Below are positions 25,301 to 35,535 of a DNA stretch of 64,000 nucleotides, piece after piece. The position numbers and the translations under genes are program-made. The notes under the pieces are model-generated. The model had not been told where the DNA came from. It searched no databases and was given only the letters and a program-made list of their open reading frames with translations. Origin of the DNA: Symsagittifera roscoffensis (Eukaryota > Xenacoelomorpha > Acoela > Convolutidae); NCBI RefSeq assembly GCF_963678635.1, contig NC_087063.1, forward strand, positions 78,637,617 through 78,701,616, given 5' to 3'. How positions within the stretch are numbered: the first letter of the stretch is position 1; every line of letters begins with the position of its first letter.

Positions 25301-28300
25301 AGATACAAGAACAGGGGACTTTAAATCTCCTGGTCGTAGGATCGAGTCCGCCACAGCAAAAGTTTTGATTTTCAAAGCTTATTTTTTTAAAAACTTTTCT
25401 TAACTTTTTTCTTTTTATAGAGCTGCTTTTTTTTGTCGTTTTTTGCTAGTGTTTGCGAAGTGCAGCTTCGCCTTGGTGTAAAAAACTGAAATATCCTCTG
25501 ATTAGCTAATTACGAATTTACCAATATATAACCGCAAAGTTTCGATACCAAGTTTATCCTTCAACTGTTGGACACAATTTTGAATTTACTATCTAAAAAG
25601 AGTTGTTAAAGATAGAAAGCAGAATAAAAAAAAGGACCAATAAATGGAAATATCTAATTTAAGTCAAAATAAGTGTAAAATGCGATTTTTGATCAAAAAC
25701 GTCCAACAATATTGACAAAGCATTTGATCCAAATTCAATGCCGCCAACATTTTCAAACTTGATGCCGTTATCCTCAATAAACTTTTCCTTCAAATATGAA
25801 TCACGGTCCAAAAGGGACCTACCACCTCTTAATTATTTAAGCAGATTCGTAATGCTTTTTCTGGAATTAATCTGTTTTTGTCGTTTTAAAGATGTCAGTC
25901 CTATTTTTTAATGGTTTTATTTCCGTTGTAATATGTTTCAATTCATATTCGGAACGGAATACTTGCAGAAGTTAAGAGCATTCGGCCGCTGAAATTGTGG
26001 GGGAAATTTTTTCCCGGAGGTCGCGTCTATTTTTCCCGGAAAAATCAAAAATTTGATTTGCTCAAACTTGATTTTTCGCGGTTTGGTTTTTGATTTCTTT
26101 TTGAGTTCAATTCAATTTTGTTTGGTAAAAGCAAGGCAAGTTACACTTTTCCACAGTGAAAGTGCAATTGGTGCTAACAAACATGAATTGATTTTAGTTT
26201 CGAAGTTAAAATGGGATAAAAACTAAACAAAGTTTGTTTCCAACGGAATGAAAATATTACTAATCTGGTTATTTTTTGAAGTTAGTGCCAACAATGACAG
26301 ATTCTTGACATTCAAAGAGCTTTAACATGATTAATTTTTTTTTGGAAATTCAATAGTTGATTTTTTTAATAAAACATAACGAGGCCAAACTGTGCACTAG
26401 ATAGGCGCACAATTTTGTGTCTGTATGTTCCCGGATTCCAGAGACAAGTCTTTAAACATGGTAAAATTTTGTCGGCACGATCAAAGAAATTGAAAGAACA
26501 AAGGGAGCGTCCTTTTTGCGGAATCTGCTTACAATTCACAAAATACACAGTTTGGCCCCGTAATGAAGTTTTTCTCTTTTTTTTGGCTTTATTGGGCTCA
26601 TTAGCACTTGATGTTCCGTTGGATATATTTTCTCATGTTGATTGCATCTTGTTGCAGGTGTCCCCTGGACAATTTTGAGCTGTGCTACTTCACCTCCAAC
26701 TTGGCCCACTTCGCCTTCTGTCCCTTCTGCTACAATGAGCCTCCCTTCGAAGACATGCCCAACTCACAGACAGGCTGCAACAAGTCAGTACTCTACTTCG
26801 AATGTCACAGCTCCTAGAAGTAGAAATGCCAAACCAAAGAAAAAATTATTATCAACATCGACGTACTTTTTTCTTTTAATGTATAGCCAAACAGTGATTC
26901 TAAACAGTGCCGAGAAATTCATAGAGATTGGGTTTCACAATCAGAAGAAGATGACTTAGTTGTCTGAACGACTGCTAAAGTGGGTTTTGAAAAAAAAAAC
27001 TGGACAAAACATTTCGTGGTTGCTATCTAAAGCTTGATATTTTTTATAGTAACATCCGAATTTGCTGCGTCGGACAGTGTAATCTTTATGAAAATATGTC
27101 TTGTTAGAGTGCCAAAAACAGTGTCTTCACAGCTGTCGCGGTATTTTCCGTATACCCCTTTTGATGTTCTAATGTGTTCTATTTAGGTGCACCCACCCCA
27201 CCTGTGAACACGGGATGATAGCCAACCAGTGGAATGTGGCCTGCAGTGCCTGTGCATGCCCCCTAGTGCTGGACCCTGGACACACTGGACCCAAGTGGCG
27301 CTTCTGTTGCAGTGGAGGGTGTGGAGTGGTGGTCGCTGTGTGTGATGGAGCTGAGAGAGTGTCCATATCACAGGAGAAAGAGTGCGATGATTGTGGGGCT
27401 AGACTACTCACCGTCGCGTATAAAAGTGAGAGCCGGTCGAATTGAGGATATACATACAACTTCATTAGGATTTTGGAAATTAAGAAGCATCGAGCTATTT
27501 GTGAAAACTAGAAATTGGCCAACAATTATCAAAAATTTCGTTTTTCTAGTTCTGTTTCAAGTTGCTAAATTTGTGCAATTTCATTTGTTTCAACTTGAGA
27601 TCAGATTATTTGCTCACGAGCTGTCTTTATGTTCGTCTTTATTTAGTGAATATTTTCTAATTTTTGTGTTCGATACTTTTTGCGTTTTGAACATGATTGT
27701 GCCGACGTTAATACGTTACCACACCCTTAATTTTATTTTCCAAGTTTATCAAAAAAAAAATTGGCACTGTTAGGTTCCGTTTTTCACTTGCGATCAACTT
27801 AGTGTATTATTACGAACCTTCGTTTTTTCTAACCTAAACTCGTTACACTTGCGGTCAGCTTAGTGTATTATTACGAGCCTTCATTTTTCTAACCTAAACT
27901 CGTTACACTTGCGGTCAGCTTAGTGTATTATTACGAGCCTTCATTTTTCTAACCTAAACTCGTTACACTTGCGGTCAGCTTAGTGTATTATTACGAGCCT
28001 TCATTTTTCTAACCTAAACTCGTTACACTTGCAGTCAGCTTAGTGTATTATTACGAGCCTTCATTTTTCTAACCTAAACTCGTTACACTTGCGGTCAGCT
28101 TAGTGTATTATTACGAGCCTTCATTTTTCTAACCTAAACTCGTTACACTTGCGGTCAGCTTAGTGTATTATTACGAGCCTTCATTTTTCTAACCTAAACT
28201 CGTTACACTTGCGGTCAGCTTAGTGTATTATTACGAGCCTTCATTTTTCTAACCTAAACTCGTTACACTTGCGGTCAGCTTAGTGTATTATTACGAGCCT

Positions 28301-29932
28301 TCATTTTTCTAACCTAAACTCGTTACACTTGCGGTCAGCTTAGTGTATTATTACGAGCCTTCATTTTTCTAACCTAAACTCGTTACACTTGCGGTCAGCT
28401 TAGTGTATTATTACGAGCCTTCATTTTTCTAACCTAAACTCGTTACACTTGCGGTCAGCTTAGTGTATTATTACGAGCCTTCATTTTTCTAACCTAAACT
28501 CGTTACACTTGCGGTCAGCTTAGTGTATTATTACGAGCCTTCATTTTTCTAACCTAAACTCGTTACACTTGCGGTCAGCTTAGTGTATTATTACGAGCCT
28601 TCATTTTTCTAACCTAAACTCGTTACACTTGCGGTCAGCTTAGTGTATTATTACGAGCCTTCATTTTTCTAACCTAAACTCGTTACACTTGCGGTCAGCT
28701 TAGTGTATTATTACGAGCCTTCATTTTTCTAACCTAAACTCGTTACACTTGCAGTCAGCTTAGTGTATTATTACGAGCCTTCATTTTTCTAACCTAAACT
28801 CGTTACACTTGCGGTCAGCTTAGTGTATTATTACGAGCCTTCATTTTTCTAACCTAAACTCGTTACACTTGCGGTCAGCTTAGTGTATTATTACGAGCCT
28901 TCATTTTTCTAACCTAAACTCGTTACACTTGCGGTCAGCTTAGTGTATTATTACGAGCCTTCATTTTTCTAACCTAAACTCGTTACACTTGCGGTCAGCT
29001 TAGTGTATTATTACGAGCCTTCATTTTTCTAACCTAAACTCGTTACACTTGCAGTCAGCTTAGTGTATTATTACGAGCCTTCATTTTTCTAACCTAAACT
29101 CGTTACACTTGCGGTCAGCTTAGTGTATTATTACGAGCCTTCATTTTTCTAACCTAAACTCGTTACACTTGCGGTCAGCTTAGTGTATTATTACGAGCCT
29201 TCATTTTTCTAACCTAAACCCGTTACTTTAGCGGTCAGCTTAGTGTATTTTTACGAGCCTTCATTTTTTTCTAACCTAACTCGCAAACAAAAGTGTTCAC
29301 TTATTTGGAAACTTTACTATAATATTGGAAATTGCATAGCATCTGTTCTCTGCTCTATTTGCAGCAAGTGTTTAGTCCTATTAGGCCTAATAAGCGTCCG
29401 TGGGTAGTTGTAAGACTATATCTCTAGGTCGCAGGTTACCGAGTTTTTACTAATTCGAGGCTTATTTCTAATGTTTCTTATTGCACTTATTATAGCTGCT
29501 TTTTGACAAGCTGCGTTTTGTCAAAATTTTTGACTGATTCGCATTAATTTTTTCACTATTGGTGCAATTTTTCACAATTTTTAGGAGAGTGTGGTTTGGC
29601 GCACCCAAGAGAAACGTACTTTTTAAACCCTTTAAAAATTCTCTAAAAAAAGGACTTTTTTCTTGAAAAATTGTAATAACTTTTGTCTTTTTTCAGAAAA
29701 TAAAACTCCATTTGAAGACAAGAAGCTAACTTTCACTGGCTGTGGATTGTGCAGCGAAATTTTGCGCAAGCTCATTCACATGCCCTCCAACGGCTTCAAG
29801 GCTAATGACCACAGAGGAGGCAGGGGAGGTCGCGGCGGGGGGAGGGGAAGAGGTCGGGGCTCCAGAGGAGGGAGAGGGGGTGTTGGTCCCCCCAGAGGAG
29901 GTGCCAGGGGTGGGGGCAATAGAGGCAGATGA
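16352..29932 (+). CDS. TOP3B: DNA/RNA topoisomerase III beta, 14 exons, 897 residues
   Basis: Type IA topoisomerase; the family relaxes DNA and, for TOP3B, also acts on RNA, in nucleus and cytoplasm with TDRD3-type partners. Exons: 16352-16696, 17171-17353, 17548-17754, 17984-18130, 18377-18575, 19685-19842, 20176-20316, 20591-20822, 22939-23075, 23381-23598, 24082-24207, 26658-26783, 27187-27425, 29697-29932. Lengths sum to 2694 nt and every phase matches. [20 protein letters not shown] (6-19) and [11 protein letters not shown] (124-134, acidic D127/D129/E131). Catalytic Tyr345 lies in [10 protein letters not shown]. Cysteine pairs begin at C657. Glycine/arginine-rich tail about 858-897. The family is usually about 860 residues. 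The start ATG is the first in frame before the TOPRIM motif and matches the family's N-terminus. Donors of introns 1, 2, 11 and 12 are weak (GTCAGC, GTTGAT, GTCACT, GTCAGT). Lys residues flank the active-site exon as in the family. Exon joins are inferred from sequence only. Confidence 0.95.
17171..17353 (+). other. TOP3B: TOP3B exon 2: TOPRIM acidic triad
   Basis: Encodes residues 116-176. It holds [11 protein letters not shown], whose acidic residues coordinate Mg2+ in type IA topoisomerases, and [11 protein letters not shown]-type sequence (here AKFSAIT). The triad is intact. Confidence 0.9.
18377..18575 (+). other. TOP3B: TOP3B exon 5: active-site tyrosine
   Basis: Encodes residues 295-361. 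The motif [18 protein letters not shown] contains the nucleophilic tyrosine (Tyr345 in my numbering) and the adjacent Arg. The acceptor AG at 18375-18376 is chosen over the AG at 18380-18381 because only the former keeps frame. Confidence 0.9.
18576..19684 (+). other. TOP3B intron 5 with tRNA-derived SINE
   Basis: A SINE occupies about 18862-19215: head 'taaccgaactcgcaaataaa' and 'ggtggcacttttgctataat', then tRNA-like 19040-19120 (GGCTGAGTCGGTAGTGCG; B-box-like CCGATCGAATCC), then a degenerate tail (GCAAAGCGAAACTTAGCCTC). A second weak tRNA-like patch is at about 19453-19500. No extra exon seen. Confidence 0.6.
18862..19215 (+). repeat. tRNA-derived SINE (lysine-tRNA-like head)
   Basis: The best-preserved A-box of the window (TGGCTGAGTCGGTAGTGCG) sits 40 bp before GATCGAATCC. 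The 5' leader before the tRNA-like part is shared with copies at 24283, 24825 and 29230. Confidence 0.6.
20823..22938 (+). repeat. TOP3B intron 8: SINE leader and composite repeat (copy 3, partial)
   Basis: 20838-21060 carries the SINE leader ('gcaaataaaagtgctt..ggtggcactttt') and a segment homologous to 24890-25040 in intron 11 ('ttaacacagctgatgcattttt'). 21690-21770 is tRNA-like (TGGTTTGATTCCGG), followed by the 'gtatgggatcggg' block (about 21905) and degenerate composite units ('ctgaaacgccattgctaattttgagatta' and similar, about 21970-22750). No exon seen within. Confidence 0.55.
24208..26657 (+). repeat. TOP3B intron 11: two or three SINEs
   Basis: SINE at about 24283-24800 (tRNA-like 24612-24680, tail AAAGTGCAGCTTCGCCTCTG) and SINE at about 24825-25480. 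In the latter the tRNA-like part (25288-25360) has GGGGACTTTAAATCTCC and GTAGGATCGAGTCC, close to the anticodon and T arms of a lysine tRNA, and its tail is GCGAAGTGCAGCTTCGCC. A composite-tail stretch follows at about 26100-26340. No additional exon seen. Confidence 0.6.
25288..25360 (+). repeat. tRNA(Lys)-like SINE head
   Basis: GACTTTAAATCTCC has the shape of a lysine anticodon arm (TTT anticodon) and GGATCGAGTCC of a T arm. The acceptor arms do not pair over seven bases and the region sits in a SINE, so it is not called a tRNA gene. Confidence 0.6.
27781..29280 (+). repeat. Minisatellite, 60 bp x about 24-25
   Basis: Twenty-three nearly identical 60-bp units run from 27841 to 29220, flanked by a diverged unit on each side. 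The unit contains CACTTGCGGTCAGCTTAGTG, TATTATTACGAGCC and TTTTTCTAACCTAAACTCG. Three units (rows at 28021, 28741 and 29041) carry GCAGTC instead of GCGGTC. The last unit runs directly into a SINE whose leader has the same sequence ('acgagccttcatttttttctaacctaactcgc'). Confidence 0.95.
29230..29520 (+). repeat. tRNA-derived SINE adjoining the minisatellite
   Basis: Leader identical in design to 18862 and 24825, tRNA-like part 29385-29450 (GTCCGTGGGTAGTTG...GGTCGCAGGTTACC), tail degenerate (CAAGCTGCGTTTTGTC). It supplies the sequence from which the 60-bp units appear to derive. Confidence 0.6.
29697..29932 (+). other. TOP3B: TOP3B exon 14: last zinc cysteines and RGG box
   Basis: Encodes [15 protein letters not shown], then from about residue 858 a run of RGG/GGR repeats to the stop TGA. 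RGG boxes in animal TOP3B mediate RNA and TDRD3 association. High GC and purine-strand bias here mark real coding sequence against the AT-rich surroundings. Confidence 0.9.
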
Positions 29933-29978
29933 CATGGAGAATGTATTGAGAACTCACTCTGTTGATTGTTCACTCAGC

Positions 29979-30054
29979 AATAAATTGTGTTTTGAAACTG
30001 TATCAGATTAAGAATTAAAAGATATTAATTCCGCAGTTTTTGTTTTATAAATAA
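29979..30054 (+). promoter_or_regulatory. TOP3B polyadenylation signals
   Basis: AATAAA occurs at 29979-29984 and again at 30049-30054, 47 and 117 bp after the stop codon. Either would give a short 3' untranslated region. Confidence 0.6.
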
Positions 30055-31298
30055 ATCTGGTTTTTAGAGGCCCGTAAAATTTTTCTTTACAGAATTTAGT
30101 TTACATGAATCATCTCCTCAGTCCTTTTGTTGGACTCCAACAGATCTATTGACCAACGGACATATTTTGCATGTTTACTGTTTAAATTACCGTTTTTTTT
30201 TTTCGAATATCGTTTATTTTCTTGGTAGAGCTGAAAAAACTACTAATTTGGAAAAAATTTCTAAAACGTAATTTGCCAAAGAACATGGTCGGAACATTCT
30301 GTGCTTCTTACACAGTAACCGGTTAGCCTCGTCTTTTTTTAGTTTTTTTCCATTGAAAGTTTACTCAGCTGAAAAATTTTAGGCGTCAGGGGTACTTAAA
30401 AAAATTGGGCTACAAACTTTTTTTGCTTATTTTGGGCAGAAAAATATGATGTAGGCCTATTTATCGCTTAAAAAATGTTGTGCAATAGCTCGGATAAGGT
30501 GGTAAATTGTCCTTTTTGACATAAGTCTACTAAAATTATTTTCTTTCGAAACAAATTGTTATAAAAAACTTTGGTAGACAATTTTTATTCAACATTGTTA
30601 CCCTTGCGATGGGCAAGGGTGAAACATTTTCTTTTTGTTGTGATTTCCTTCTCATTTTTTGTCGACTAGCTCGCCATGTTATATCAGTGATATATCGCAA
30701 GCTGTGTGAAACTCCAATTTTTTTTTTTGTTTTCGGATTCAATGACGATTTCTAATCAGCCTTTACTTGCATTAAATGTGTTTTGAGGGGCCATGCAGTG
30801 AGATAAAATCTAGAAGCGTCGCTAACGGAGTAAATTCTGTTAAGGAATATAACGGAAAAGGCCAATTTTTCTATCAAAAACTAATATTTGATCACTGAAA
30901 TTTGATCGCTAGCAACTTCGCCTCTGTGTTTATAAATGTCATTTTTATTATTTGGTACGTTTTCTTATCGGCTGAATTTCTAAAGCATGGGTTTAAGTGT
31001 GAATAAAACAGTATTCACAATAATTAAAATTCTCTAACTTATAGTTTTAGCAAGTCTGATTTTGAATAGTTTTGTTTCATTTTTTTTTTCGATCAAACCG
31101 TTTTGGCTTATGATATCGGTTTTTACAAGTTAAGTTGCCTAGTTTTGAGGGCAAAAAATCTTAACATGCTTCTATTTGTTTCAGTTTGGATGGGTTGGTT
31201 AAATTTACTTTTCAGCTCAGTATCTGAGGTTCATCTACAGCTTTTGCCGGGAGGACCTCAAATCTGTTTTGTGTTTAGAAGAAAAAAAAAGCATTTTT
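30055..31298. other. Intergenic DNA after TOP3B
   Basis: Contains the stem-loop end motif at 30287-30330 (GGTCGGAACATTCTGTGCTT, TTACACAGTAACCGG), a tail remnant CAACTTCGCCTCTGTGT near 30912, and AT-rich filler. No gene seen. Confidence 0.5.
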
Positions 31299-31854
31299 TT
31301 TCCAGCGCAATGTGGTCTGCTCAAGAATTGTCGGCTTTTTTTTACTGAGTTTTGTTAGATGCTTATTTGACTTTCAATTGTCGTATTTCTCGGCATGTTT
31401 TTTGCAAAGAGTTTTTAGTCAAGAGAAAGTTTTTTTGATGGATCAACTTTTCTGTTATTTTTCAAAAAAATTTTTTACGGTTTTATCTCTATTTCTTTTT
31501 ATTTATTTGTCATGCAATGTATTTGTTGTCTTCATTAAAATGTGACGGTTTGCTTCTGTTTGTAAAACTTCAAAAGGTGCAGCTAATTCGGTTCCAAAAT
31601 TTCAATTTCGGGTTTATATACTGGATTTATTTTTTCTTTGTGTCGGTTCATATAGTACTGGTTTTCATTAGTTTCCCGATCGCAAGTGCTTAGAAGCTCT
31701 GACTTGCCTCTGTTCTTTCATTTTTATAAATCAATGGATTATAAGAGAAATTTAATCTAATGTGGTTGTCTGAAGGAAGTTCATTTTAAATGTTTCTATG
31801 CTCATTTGTCTTTGTCTTAATATCATGTCGTCTTTTTTACCGGGTACCATCTGA

Positions 31855-32010
31855 TGCAGTAGCTGATTTAGGGATTGCTGCCCCTCTCAGAGATTCGAGC
31901 CCCCTGACTACCCAAAGGGTCCCTCTTTGCTACTGTTTCACGACCTCCATTTTGGCTGACTGAAACTAAAATTTTTTCTAAGGGTGCGGTCAAGGCATCT
32001 CTTTCTAGGT
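31855..32010 (-). mobile_element. MITE-like fragment (GGCGGATCTAGG family), unit A
   Basis: 'gatttagggattgctgccc...ttcgagccccctgac...ccaaagggtcc...ccattttggctgact' matches the right half of the elements at 55752-56111 and 63548-63850. It is truncated where the Gypsy remnant begins. The second copy is at about 36979-37134. Confidence 0.5.
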
Positions 32011-32027
32011 TCCTGGAGTCAAAAAGT

Positions 32028-33900
32028 ATGCCTTCCTTGAATTCTTTACACATCCTGACAATGTCTCGATTTATTTTCGGCGATCAAATGTATTGGGTTG
32101 CATCCAACATTGCTTCCTGGCCAATGTGCGATCGATGTAGTCTTGTCAGGACTGCTCTTCGAAGACACGCTGGGATAGCAATGCGGTCGTGGATGATGAT
32201 GCAGCCGTCTACTATGAACGCTGAGCTCCAAAACGTTTTTATATAGGGATCTATTCTCGTAAATTGCTCGTGGTCCTCACTAAGGTTGGCCTGTTTCATT
32301 AGTCGGTAAGTTGGGTCCTTTTCGACCAATTCCGACAGAATATCCGCATCAAGAAAACCTGTCACTCCTGAGTGCGACTTCTGTCTCTGCCACATTTTTT
32401 TCGGTCAGTTCGCGTACACTGCATTCACTTAGGCCGACCTTTTTCGTATGGCTCAGTTTTTGATTCCCCTTTTCAGTCTTAAGTTTGCCAAGATTTGGGC
32501 GTCTTTTTCCTTTGGGCGTGGGTTTCTTACCCTGTCTGGTATCTGCTCTTATCATCGATCTTGCTATCGCCTGTACAATCTTTTTCAGATATGTTGCTTA
32601 ATGTTTCTCTCGATTCATTAGACAACGTATCTGAAAAAAGGATATACAGGTTAGAAATTGGTTGGATTGATCTGATAGGTTGTTATTTGATAGTAGTTGA
32701 AAGTAGCAGAGATTTGCCAGAAAGGATATGTTGGTTGGACGGGAATTCGATTGAAATCGTTCTGTCTTCTGATTGGCTGAGAGAAATTGCGGGAATAATT
32801 TGCGTATTTACATCCGTTGCGCATAATTGGTCGCCGTCTATCGGTTGTGCATAAACTAAATTGGTGGAATCTTATTAGCTGGAATTATGAGAAACTATAT
32901 CTTTGCATTTTTACATCTGATTTAACGGGAATATTTGTAAATAATCGGTCGTCCTCTCCTGTTTGTGCATAAATTAATTTTGGTCTTTCTGATTAGATAG
33001 ATTTTTGGTTATTATTCCCCGTTGGCTTTTGTGCCAGATAAACTTTTTCTTTAATTGATGATGTTAAGGACGGTCGGAACTATTCTGTATATAATTTTAA
33101 GTTTGGTAAGAACCGTTGAAGATGGTTAAGAACACCCACATAAGATCTTAACTACTTGAGGTTTTTTTAGGACGTGAGTTCTAGTTTTGCTTGATTTTTT
33201 GAATGTTTTAGTCTATAACCATTTATCAATGTAAGTACCGATCCAAGAAATTTTTTTGACCGAAAATTCGCATTTGGATAGCTTTAAAGCGAAGCCCTCT
33301 TTATTTAAGTTTATGAATGCTTCATCTACTTTTTTACTGTGGTCGTATAGCAACCCTTTGGTAACAAATAAAATAACATCCAAAAATATCATCTAAAAAC
33401 GTAATTAAAATTGACTTGATTTATTCATAAAATCTTGCCGATGTATGACGGAAGGGCACGTTTTAATTGACCCTTTTTTGTTATTGACCCCAGGGATGCT
33501 GCTTAGCGTATTATCCATTGCTTTCAGAAAATCTTTGGGCATATCAGAAAGTCCATAATAGCTGGTTTTAAATCGGTATGTGCCCGTAGCGTCTGCGCTT
33601 AATATGTTCACATTGCAATGGTTGCTGACTGATTCGCTTAGTTGAAGCTGGCTAAATGCATTTTTAAGATCTAATGAGGTGACAATACCTCTTTGGTATG
33701 TTAGAAATGATTATTTGGGCAACTACGTCAAGTTGTTCTATTGGATTCGGCATTTGGCGTTGGGTTTAAAAATTTATAGCGTTCGTGGGGTTGGCGTCAT
33801 TTGCTATTTTTTGAACCATCTTTCTTTGCCGTGATAACAACGGGTGCTACAAAATATTCGCTTGTTCATTTATTTAGCTTGATGATATGGTTTTCTTTGA
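32028..33900 (-). pseudogene. Gypsy-type (LTR) retrotransposon pol remnant, in unit A
   Basis: On the minus strand, from high to low coordinates, there is a reverse transcriptase part (33405-33700: TGTYRFKTSYYGLSDMPKDF, the palm region before the catalytic aspartates, with a LDLKNAFSQLQLSE-like stretch just upstream in another frame). An integrase N-terminal part follows (32084-32395: RRAVLTRLHRSHIGQEAM, the HHCC zinc-binding type). RT before integrase is the Gypsy order. It is broken by frameshifts and stops, lacks the integrase core, and no flanking LTRs were found. Non-functional fossil. Confidence 0.75.
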
Positions 33901-34914
33901 TACGACGTTTCATATCCTCTCCTATTTTTTGTTGAATATGTAGCAGTACCCTCTGATCCTTCTCCTGAATTGTATTTAGTGGTTGTTTAAAGACTGTATG
34001 TACCCGGTGATTCTTCGTTCTTCTTAATCTAGTGAACATTTCTTTGTGTTTAATTACATTGAACTTTTTCTCAATAAGTTGAGATATCCCACGATTTTTT
34101 TTCTTCTATTTCTAAATTTTGGTGTGGAAACTTGTTCCTTCTCTCAAAAACTACCTAGCCAAACCTGAGGATAAGAGTTTGAATAAAAGAACACATAGTG
34201 AGTTTTTGCTCTACAGTCTGTTTTTGCTCTACGGTCTATTTTCGAAACGTACCCGGCCAAATCTGAGAAATAAGTTTTTAAAGAAAACTGGAAGTAGGAG
34301 TTTTCTCACTGCGTTGTGGAAAATTAATTTTCTTTTATTTAACTTTTTACCTTTCAGAGCTACGTTTTGCCTTTTTCTCTTTGTTTGCGAATTGCAGCTT
34401 CGCCTCTGCAAAATTTTATAGCTTGAGCATTTTTGATAAGTACCGTATCGTTATCGGCTCAATGAGGATCGACCCACAATTTTTTGCCTTAGTTGCCGTT
34501 TGATCCTTGACTCTTGATGGGCTGTTTATGAACATCATATCATCCGAGAGAGAGGTATGAAACTTTTGTAAGTTGTTTTTTTTTTCGATTTCGTCAAGTA
34601 GATTTTCAGCTTAATTTTGCAATGCAAATTTATAAGCTTTTTTTTCATGGCAATTGTTGTGATTTGCTTAACTATGGTAACTATAACTTTGGACGAAGCC
34701 TTCTGTGGTAGTGTAACAATGAGATGTAGTTTTCACTTGTTTTTTTTTTTGCTGTAAGAAATAAAGGTTTTGATTTCTTTTGCAATTTCTTATGGTTTTT
34801 TTAATAATCGCAACTTTTTTGGGTTAACAACTTGCTTAACAGATCCACTTGAATCATTTTGTCTCCGGGTTCAAAATGATTTCAAATTCAGGGCGTCTCC
34901 AGCACATTTAATTT

Positions 34915-34985
34915 GAAGGCGACGAATTTGCCTGAAACAGCAAAGGTCCTGCGTTTGAATCTGACCAGGGCCTCAGAAAAAATTG
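34915..34985 (+). repeat. tRNA-like SINE head (also at 40023-40100)
   Basis: GCGTTTGAATCTGACC resembles a B-box. It is followed about 540 bp later by the tail hairpin at 35519-35535. The duplicate pair in unit B is 40023-40100 and 40643-40659. Confidence 0.45.
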
Positions 34986-35518
34986 TTGGCATTTTATTTG
35001 TCTGCTTATACTTTGTCAGCTTAGTTGCCACATCTGAGAATTTTCTGTTGCATGCAGTTTTTTTTGTTGCTTTTTATGGTTTCATTTAGTTCCGCAATTC
35101 GTAATTCTACTAGCTTTGCCTTGGTATAATTTTCTTGTTATTTGCTTGAAAAGTTTTCCGGCCAAATAATTTCGGCTTATAGTTTATCAATTTATTAACC
35201 TAATTCTGCGTTATTCGATAGAATTATAAATTTATGTTTTCTTCCGGATCGGACAAAACGGTTAAAATCTCAGAATAGATTTTATTGTTCAAAGTTTTTC
35301 ATGACAACAATTTTTTTCGCTCAAAAAGTTCCTGAATTTTTATTAAAATCCGTCAAATGCGTGTCTGGACATGTTTTCGGCAAATAGTACATCATTTCAG
35401 GCAACATTCTGAAGTTTTTTAGATGAGGCATTTTGAAAAGTTTTCCTATTTCTTTGAACTCTTCTTTCTTTTCCTGTCTGCTAGCTTGCTATGCTCGTTT
35501 TGTGGTATCGCAAGTGAT

Positions 35519-35535
35519 GCGAAGCTCCGCTTCGC
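35519..35535 (+). repeat. SINE-tail hairpin (also at 40643-40659)
   Basis: GCGAAGC-TCC-GCTTCGC, preceded by TATCGCAAGTGAT and followed by CACTGTGTT. Identical in both duplication units. Confidence 0.7.

Larger units (their letters stand above)
24082..27425 (+). other. TOP3B: TOP3B exons 11-13: C-terminal cysteine-rich zinc-binding region
   Basis: Exon 11 has CGKC...CGTC, exon 12 has a CPL...FCPFC cluster ending in GCNK, exon 13 has [17 protein letters not shown] and [10 protein letters not shown]. The spacing matches the zinc-finger domains after the type IA core. All CXXC pairs I can see are intact. Confidence 0.85.
27426..29696 (+). other. TOP3B intron 13, mostly minisatellite
   Basis: 2.27-kb GT-AG intron. 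27781-29280 is the 60-bp tandem array. 29230-29520 is a SINE (leader, tRNA-like 29385-29450, degenerate tail). The remainder is AT-rich. Confidence 0.7.

Noticed and set aside
25288-25360. Functional tRNA-Lys gene
   Set aside because: The anticodon and T arms look good, but the acceptor stem does not pair and the segment is followed by SINE tail sequence.
27781-29280. CRISPR-like array
   Set aside because: The 60-bp units are contiguous with no unique spacers and lie in an animal intron; it is a minisatellite.
29726-30011. Overlapping frames on both strands across the RGG exon
   Set aside because: Shadows of the true TOP3B frame; only that one continues the cysteine motif and has correct splice phase.
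32495-32854. 119-residue plus-strand frame in the duplication (also 37619-37978)
   Set aside because: Antisense to the Gypsy remnant; its near-identity in both units is due only to the recent duplication.
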